Source: Carex sylvatica (Eukaryota > Streptophyta > Magnoliopsida > Poales > Cyperaceae). From it: DNA of 64,000 bases. The notes under the pieces are model-generated. The model was not told where the DNA came from. It was given only the letters and a program-made list of their open reading frames with translations, and made no database searches. The stretch spans positions 124,001 through 188,000 of the forward strand of contig CAXKVR010000109.1 of NCBI GenBank assembly GCA_964058845.1, in the 5' to 3' direction. A program made the translations under genes and the position numbers. Shown one piece after another: positions 57,736-64,000 of this stretch (positions are counted from its first letter, which is position 1; every line of letters starts with the position of its first letter).

Positions 57736-59334
57736 TGCTAATTTTATAATTTTAGATTTGTGAAACTATGGAACTAAAGTGAAATTCTACAGTCAAGTCT
57801 TTCTTTCTGCATCTTAATATTTCCCTACTTGATAACTAACGGAATAAATAATTTAATTGGATATAAAATTGTGAAATGGAAGCATTGTCTTTGTATAAGT
57901 GAAATAAGTCAATTCCACTATTCGTTTCCATCTTTGCCTATAATTCTTTTTTTAACCTTTTCTCTGTTTTATGTACTGAACCTATATGAATCTGAGGTGG
58001 AGACACATCGATCGGTCAAAGTCTATGTTCCATTTATTGTTTATTTATTTTTATATAGTATGAGTTCTAAGATTATGTTTGATTGTGAATTAAGAGGTGA
58101 AGTAAATTTATAATTATTTATATGCATATTTATGAGTATGAGTTTCTGCAAATAAAAAAGTGAGTTTCTAAACTCATCAAATCTCATCCTGTACAATCTA
58201 GTGATAAATGAACAGATTCTGAATAAATCAAACGAGGAGTAAAAACAGAAGTAGTCAATAAGAGATAAATTAATTTTGAAGTAAGTTACTTCACTTCTTC
58301 AGATAAATTAACTTACTTTACACTTATTCTATCTGTTGAGTCCACTACTATCAAGACATGCTGAATTTATTTTCAAACATCCTACTTCTTCATATAAATT
58401 AATTTAATTCATAAATTCAATGAATTTTTTTAAAGATGTTCGTTTAAATTAAAGTTGATTTTTTCTGCCTGATTTAATTTTGGACAAATTAAAAAATTTA
58501 GTTAATTACTTTAGAAGATTTGGACTAAAAAAAAAAAAAAATCTTGATCCAGTCATAAGATTTACATATGTCTCACTCAAAAATTTATAATTACATATTT
58601 ATCCTTCAAAACTACAATAGCTCATATATTTATCAAATCATCATATTTAAAATTATTTTCTTTTATATTAATTTCTCTTATACCCTTATAAAATTTTAAA
58701 AGAAATTAATACTAGAATTCATATGTTTTGTTTTTTCCCACTCTACACGAACAACCTAATTGATACCAATAAAGTGTTATTACGATTTCAAAGAGGATGT
58801 GAATTCCACTATCTTTATTTTTAATTTCAAAGTTTAAAATTTAAACAGACGGATTTGAACTGCTCAACATGATATTCACTTTAAAATATGATCGGATATC
58901 AAATTTTATATTTTTTGAATTTTTTTACTATTTTAAAAAAAATTCAAAAAAATTCAAAATTAATATTTTTAAATGGTTCATGATTTTCTGACAAATAATA
59001 TTTTTATATTATCTTTAAAAATAATAATTTTTTTTCAAATAAATATAAAATTTGGTCTCCAATTATATTTCTTTACGTTCTCAGTTTGCCATAGCTCTGA
59101 TCAGTCTTTCCAAATTCCTCTCCGAATTCCGATCTCCATCCAATTACAAGTCAGTAATTTCTCGAGTAACTCAAATTTTGTGTTTAGATTCAGACCGTCA
59201 GATCAGAATCCTAACCAAGTCGGCTCTCTTTAATAGTCGTGCCAAAGCAGATCGAACCGTCTAGATCTGAACTCAACATTTATGTTACCTTAGGTGATAT
59301 GAATTTTATATCTTGAAATAACTACTATCACTGT
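57736..59334. other. AT-rich intergenic DNA
   Basis: No gene supported. A diverged copy of the 9806-type MITE may lie at 58795-59070 (GATCGGATATCAAATTTTAT and AAAATTTGGTCTCCAATTAT). The 94-codon frame at 57829-58113 resembles nothing I know. Confidence 0.45.
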
Positions 59335-59764
59335 TAGGACTGCAAAAGAACTTACTCCAGTTTGAGTTTGATTTTTAATTAATTTCGAATCAAATTTTTT
59401 ACGAACTCAATTTCGAATCTTTTACGAACTTTTTTATGACAGGAAAGAGTGATCGTAGTCATTGAAAGCGAGATGTGAAAGTTGTTTAGGGTTTTAGAAT
59501 TGAGAACGAGAGTTACGACTTACAAGTTATGACCTATGGCTGGACGGCTTTATGTTTTAATTTTTAAGTCATCAGCGAAAATGAATGGTTCACGTTATTT
59601 TAAATTTCGAACTAGAATAATTTGCGAATCTATTTCGAACGAACCAGCTCCAGTTTAAATTTAGTTTGAATTAATTTTGAACTATTTCAAATCGAATTTT
59701 TTACGAATTTTTTCAAATCAAACTTGAATTAAATCACGAGGTACGAATTTTTTGCGCAGTCCTA
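59335..59764. mobile_element. Non-autonomous hAT element with perfect 8-bp target duplication
   Basis: Ends TAGGACTGCAAAAGAA and TTTTTTGCGCAGTCCTA. Flanked by ATCACTGT at 59327-59334 and 59765-59772. The interior is rich in TTCGAA/TTCGAAC and TTTTTTACGAA words in both orientations. No coding capacity. Confidence 0.85.
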
Positions 59765-59830
59765 ATCACTGTAATCATGAAATCCAATAAACAAAAATAA
59801 AAGAAAAGAAAGAGAAAAGAAAAGAGAGAG

Positions 59831-60613
59831 ATGGACGGAGCAGCGGTGGCGATCGCTGAGCCTCAGCCCAAACCACCGCGACGGATCTCCGACGCACTAT
59901 CGGCGTGCAATCACAAACCTCGCCAAGTCTCTGCTGTTCCTTTCCCTTCGCTCCTGCTCATCCCCGGATAGTCTCAATCCCACCACTCCTACCGCTACAA
60001 CTTCTAATTCTCCTCCTGCTGAGGGCAAAATCGACAATATCCCTGTTACAAATGAGGAATTACTAGCAAATGATGCTACTTTTGTTTCTGATTCCAACGC
60101 TGTCTTTGATCATGTGAACCAACCCCTTGAATCTTGAGAGAGTATCTTATGCAGAGTATTCTCTGCAAAGCTGTGCAGAGATTTTAATCGGGTCCGTTCG
60201 TTTTGATCGGACGGACTAGATCAGAGGGGACTCAAATTTTAGAATCTGATCTGATCCGTCCGATCAAAACAAACAGACCAGATTAAAAGCTCCGCATAAC
60301 TTCGTAGAAAATACTCCTTAGAGGATACGCTTCTCCTCCTCCTGAGGGCAAAATTAACAATCTCCCTGTTACAAATGGAGAGTCACTGGGTAATCATTTG
60401 AATCAAGGGGCCGTGGAGGTACCAAATGAAAACCTATTGCTTGAGAAGGAGAAAGAGAAGGAGAAGGAAAATGGGGATTTGAGTAATAAGAGATGGATGA
60501 ATTCCAAGGTTTATCCGTCACCAAAGAGAAGGGCAGTTTCGGCAATCCGTTGCTATCCACTCGGTTTAACTGACCCACAACCTATTGATCAGAACTTGAA
60601 CCTGATCCGATAA
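59831..60613 (+). pseudogene. Broken gene fragment with MITE insertion; possibly SUVH-like at the 3' end
   Basis: Starts ATG GAC GGA; MDGAAVAIAEPQPKPPRR reads well, then a frameshift near 59890-59900 moves to a frame with LAKSLLFLSLRSCSSPDS and EGKIDNIPVTNEELLANDA, ending at a stop at about 60136. The MITE 60136-60328 follows. After it a diverged repeat of the same segment (EGKINNLPVTNGESLG) continues through a Lys/Glu-rich stretch to KVYPSPKRRAVSAIRCYPLG and a stop at 60611-60613. KRR-VSAIR is reminiscent of the region before the SRA domain in SUVH histone methyltransferases, but this match is weak and from memory. No SRA or SET domain is present. Confidence 0.5.
60136..60328. mobile_element. 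MITE inserted in the gene fragment
   Basis: Left GAGAGTATCTTATGCAGAG and right (reversed) GCGTATCCTCTAAGGAG lead into matching arms ending TTTTAATC(G/T)GGTC and TTTTGATCGGACGGA. On either side lies a copy of the CTCCTCCTG(C/A)TGAGGGCAAA segment, so a local duplication accompanied or preceded the insertion. Confidence 0.55.
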
Positions 60614-61946
60614 GCTCTCAGTACCGATAAAAAAAAGCAAAATAAGCAAAAAATAGGAGAGGTACTATATTTCTTCACATCTTTAGTTTTGTCATTAACT
60701 CTTAATTAATTAGCACTAAGGAGATCACACAAAAAACATACAAGAAATTAATAGTATCTTTATCACTTATGGTCTCTCCGTGGGGTGAGCAAGAAGACGA
60801 AAGCAGTATTTTTTTGTTGGTATAGTGAAAGACAATTTCTTCTTGCACAGTTTTGAAGCGAGTTCTTACATCATTTATTGTCCACAAATCTCTATATTAT
60901 ATAGCACAACATAAAAACAATTATTAATGTCTCACATCTTTTGTACATGATTAATTAGCAGCAATCAATCATTGCAAATTACCAAGCATAATTCTAATTT
61001 TGGTTATTGATGCTTTGTTACACTGCTTTTTTTTCACCGCAAATGAATTATCATAATGCTATGGATAATACGAGAGCAGTGATAGGTTTCAATTTAGATT
61101 CAAAATATTGGAACTAAGAATAGATGCTATTTTGTTTGATTGGATGGAGACTATTTCAGTCATATAATAAATTAGCCAATACATAATCCCAAATCACTGA
61201 TGCTACTAAAAGACAATAAAAAGACAAACTATTGATGCACCAAGAGACAAACTAATGAGCTCCCAAATAAAAGCGTTTTCAAAAATTAATGCGCTGCCTA
61301 AATTTAAAATTCCGATTCGCTCAAAGTTAAAATTTTACCATGTCCCCAAAAATCAAAATCCAAACTATCGACAAAATTCAAATTTCAAAACTTACTCAAA
61401 CTATGGTGATTCTGCCATATTCTCCCATCTAGGTCTCCAGAGATTACTAGCACAAAATGAATTTTCTGACAAATTTGAATACTGTTCAATTTTTTTCAAA
61501 TTGAACGGTATTCAGAACTTATCTTTTGAGTTAATGCAGACGAACTCCATTTCTTTTGGGTTCTCTAAATTTTCTTTTAAAGTCTATTGGGCTGTATTTT
61601 TATTTCTAACAGGCCCTTTTAAAATTCAACTGTAGTTATTATTTGGGCCTTCTGACAGGCCGATCCTTCTCCGATAAGTGGGCTCCTTCAAATTCTTGAG
61701 AAATTAATACATTGGTGTCTTCATCAGTGGCAAGCAACCACTCTGATAAGATGGCTGGAATGCCGAACGCTGTTACCAGACATGTTTGTCTTCATCAGGC
61801 CGAGATGAATTGTATATAAATTCCTTGCAGTTTGATCAATATTCTTCATACATTCTGCATTGTTTCTGTGTTTCAAGCATATGTTTTACTTGATACCAAT
61901 TCCAGTCTTATTTTATTATTTTTGTTGTTATTATTATTATTATTAT
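60614..61946. other. Intergenic; unrecognised frame and LTR-like stretch
   Basis: A 126-codon frame at 61255-61635 has no recognisable domain. A TATATAAATTCCTT sequence at about 61815-61830 followed by CATTCTGCATTG resembles the end of a copia LTR, but no PBS follows. Nothing firmer can be said. Confidence 0.35.
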
Positions 61947-62115
61947 GAGTGAGGCTATGGTACTTGGCCAAGCACACAGTTTTGTTGTGCTTTAATATAT
62001 GAGACGTTGGATTCGTATCAAGATTCGTGCCAGATGATATTAGATGTGAATCCAACGTCTCATATATCAAAGCACAACAAAACTGTGTGCTTGGCCAAGT
62101 ACCATAGCCTCACTC
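61947..62115. mobile_element. Near-perfect hairpin MITE (68-bp arms, one mismatch)
   Basis: Arms 61947-62014 and 62048-62115 are inverted copies with a single mismatch and a 33-base loop. Ends GAGTGAGGCTATGGTAC match those at 9806 and, loosely, 11937. It sits inside an ATT microsatellite, so the target duplication cannot be read. Confidence 0.85.
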
Positions 62116-62146
<31 letters not shown>

Positions 62147-62178
62147 GTTATCATTATCATTATCATTATTATTATTTA
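62116..62178. repeat. (ATT)n microsatellite continuing across the MITE
   Basis: TTA/ATT repeats flank both sides of the MITE (61923-61946 and 62116-62178). Confidence 0.85.
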
Positions 62179-62478
62179 TGGATTATCTCAGTTTCATGCA
62201 ATTAAAAGTTATTTGTGCAACTCCCAGTTCTTGAGGTGTGAAGAAGGTAAGGGAACTGAAATCCAACCCTTGTGAGCTTTAAACTTGCAGCTAACTACTG
62301 GAACTAAATTGATTACAAATATATTAAAAAAAACATATAAATGCACTGTAATGTATTGCAGTTTAATTTCGTATATTATATATGTTATAATAAAGAAGAT
62401 GAATTATTAACTTGTATAAAAACTAGTCATTTCTATGCATACAAACTGCATAATGGTACCACTTGCATGAGAGGTGCT

Positions 62479-62700
62479 TGATAGAGCCTCTGATAGACCT
62501 AAAGTCTCTGACAGTTAGGCATATAGTTAGAAATCTATTGATTGTGTATCTGTTCTGTTAATTACATTGTAACTGAAAGTTGTTAGGAGTTAGTTACTCT
62601 TTAGCATTGATGTAATCCATTGTCTATATAAGACAGCACATGTAATCCTTTCAGAAGGTAATGAAATTACGATTCATTCTATACACTAACTATTCTGTCA
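62479..62700 (+). repeat. 5' LTR of a Ty1-copia element
   Basis: 222 bp starting TGATAGAGCC and ending CTATTCTGTCA (TGATAG versus CTGTCA, imperfect inverted ends). Contains TCTATATAAG (about 62622-62631) as promoter. The PBS follows without a gap. Confidence 0.6.
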
Positions 62701-62712
62701 TGGTATCAGACC
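62701..62712 (+). other. Primer-binding site (initiator tRNA-Met type)
   Basis: TGGTATCAGACC immediately after the LTR; copia elements normally have TGGTATCAGAGC here, so the last part has a change. Confidence 0.75.
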
Positions 62713-62781
62713 ATCTTCTCTTCTCTTTTTCTTGGTTCTGATTCTTTTTCTTTTCTTGATCTTGGTTCTTCTATCTCTCTC

Positions 62782-63921
62782 ATGGAGACACCAGCATCTT
62801 CTTCTGAACTTCTCTCCTCCACCTCCCCTTCGACTGACACCGTCGTTCAAATTACCATCCCAGTCTCTACAAAACTCGACCGTGATAATTTTCTTACCTG
62901 GCGATCGCAGGTGGAGCCAATCATTCATGGATTCGATCTCTCTCGCCACATTGACAGCACCTTCCAGCCTCCTGAGCGTGAGTTGATCGTTGACGGTGTT
63001 GCTCGCTCCAATCCCCTTTTTCCTCGATGGAATAAGCAAGATCAGTTCTTGCTTGGATGGCTTCGATCCACTATATCCGGGCCAATCCTCTCTCAGTCCG
63101 TGGCCTACAAAACTACCTGCTCTCTCTGGCAGGCTCTTCATCGAGTGTATTCAGCGATCTCCTCTGCTCGGGTCATGGACCTGCGATGATCTCTTCAGAC
63201 TAAAACCAATGGCATGCAGTATGTCCTGTGCTGAGTACTTTGCTCATATGGTGACCCTTGCCAATCAGTTGGTCGCTGCCGGAGCTCCGATCATTGATTC
63301 CGACCTGGTTTCCTACATTCTGAGTGGCCTTGGCGTGGATTACAATTCCTTCATCGTCGCTCTTACAACCCGATCTGATCCTGTTTCCTTAGCCGACCTC
63401 CACGGCTACCTGCTCTCTCATGAGAATCTCCTCTCTGCTCAGCTTTGATCCACCGACCCGGTTGCACTGTACTCTTCTCACTCTTCCAGAGGACGAGGTC
63501 GTGGTTCTAGAGGAAGGGGTCGGGTTATCACTCTTCTAATTCGGGTCCGGCTACAAGAGGTGCTGCTCCTCAACAAGGCCTCTTGCCTACTCCTCAGCAG
63601 GCCTTTTCCTCTACGGGCCGTGGAGGCCCAAGTCGCTCCCAGTACAGAGGCGCCGTGCAGCAATCAAATTCGGGCAGAGGAGCTGCTAATTCTTCTCAGT
63701 CTTCTCTAGACCTGCCAACATGTCAAGTTTTCCGCAAGAGGGGACATGAGGCGTTAGATTGCTGGTATCGATATGATTCCAACTACTCTAGAGAGGCCGA
63801 AGCACAATTCCAAGCTCACTACAATACCACCACACCGACTCCTAGTGAGGGATGGTTCCTTGACTCGGGGGCGACTCACCATGTCACTTCCGATGCCTCT
63901 AACCTTGATTCTTTTACTTGA
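62782..63921 (+). pseudogene. Degenerate Ty1-copia gag and protease start
   Basis: Gag polyprotein of a copia element in broken pieces. Frame 1 (62782-63189) has LDRDNFLTWRSQVEPIIHGF, LLGWLRSTISGPIL and SLWQALHRVYS, ending at a TGA in DLR-stop. It resumes in frame 2 (MSCAEYFAHMVTLANQLVAAG, then YNSFIVALTTR) until a TGA at 63446-63448. A Gly/Arg-rich linker follows, then frame 1 again (63583-63921) with a zinc knuckle whose second Cys is Phe (CQVFRKRGHEALDC) and the protease motif WFLDSGATHHV. Homology stops at about 63921, where unrelated AT-rich DNA begins. RT and integrase are not in the window. Confidence 0.85.
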
Positions 63922-64000
63922 AACAAAAAATAATACTAAAAATTCAGAAAAATTATTTGTTGTTTTTATTTCTAGGTTCGTTGATTTATTCAAATCTCAT
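63922..64000. other. Unidentified sequence joined to the copia fragment
   Basis: AT-rich DNA that does not continue the copia protease; either an insertion into the element or its broken end. The window stops too early to tell. Confidence 0.4.

Noticed and set aside
57829..58113. 94-codon frame with possible membrane segments
   Set aside because: AT-rich chance frame is more likely; no homologue recognised.

Overview
This window is nuclear DNA of a flowering plant. It is AT-rich and intron-containing, with NLR immune-receptor genes, a DUF247 gene, a 12-exon plant GSK3/shaggy kinase, Athila-type and Tekay/Del-like Ty3-gypsy elements, a Ty1-copia element, and many short MITEs. There is no prokaryotic content, so no operons or ribosome binding sites apply. 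Species cannot be named from the sequence.

Layout. 1-4.6 kb: the 3' part of a CC-NB-LRR gene (upstream part outside the window), whose last exon and 3' flank are duplicated in tandem. 4.6-12.3 kb: no confident gene; MITEs, a 1.07-kb non-autonomous CACTA element and a 0.75-kb duplicated segment. 12.4-14.5 kb: a complete minus-strand DUF247 gene, extended here by a 25-codon first exon to 568 aa. 14.6-25 kb: AT-rich DNA with a hAT element, a MULE-type MITE (9-bp target duplication), a doubled CACTA end and an LRR fragment of a second NLR lineage. 25-30 kb: a degraded MITE with a hAT element nested in it (8-bp target duplication), then gene-free DNA. 30.2-35.0 kb: a complete GSK3/shaggy kinase gene (minus, 12 exons, 381 aa) with tandem duplications in at least four introns.

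36.8-49.4 kb is a nested retrotransposon complex. The host is a Tekay/Del-like solo LTR with 5-bp target duplication GTGAC. Split into it is a minus-strand Athila array of the form LTR-internal-LTR-truncated internal. The two complete Athila LTRs differ by two visible bases in 1569, so the array is young. The complete internal copy is defective: RT is cut off and fused to an ATHILA ORF-1-type domain, and a 10-bp deletion separates gag from protease. Both gypsy lineages carry blocks of short GC-rich inverted motifs, and the broken Athila end lies between two such blocks.

49.4-57.7 kb: a decayed tandem array colonised by a 1.5-kb MULE with about 220-bp terminal inverted repeats, another copy of the hAT element, and several MULE-MITEs. 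57.8-64 kb: a third hAT family, a gene fragment broken by a MITE, a near-perfect hairpin MITE, and the 5' end of a degenerate copia element.

The cellular genes here (NLR, DUF247, GSK3) do not form an obvious joint pathway. The main content is transposable-element biology: nesting, exact target duplications, and repeat-driven rearrangement around and inside genes.
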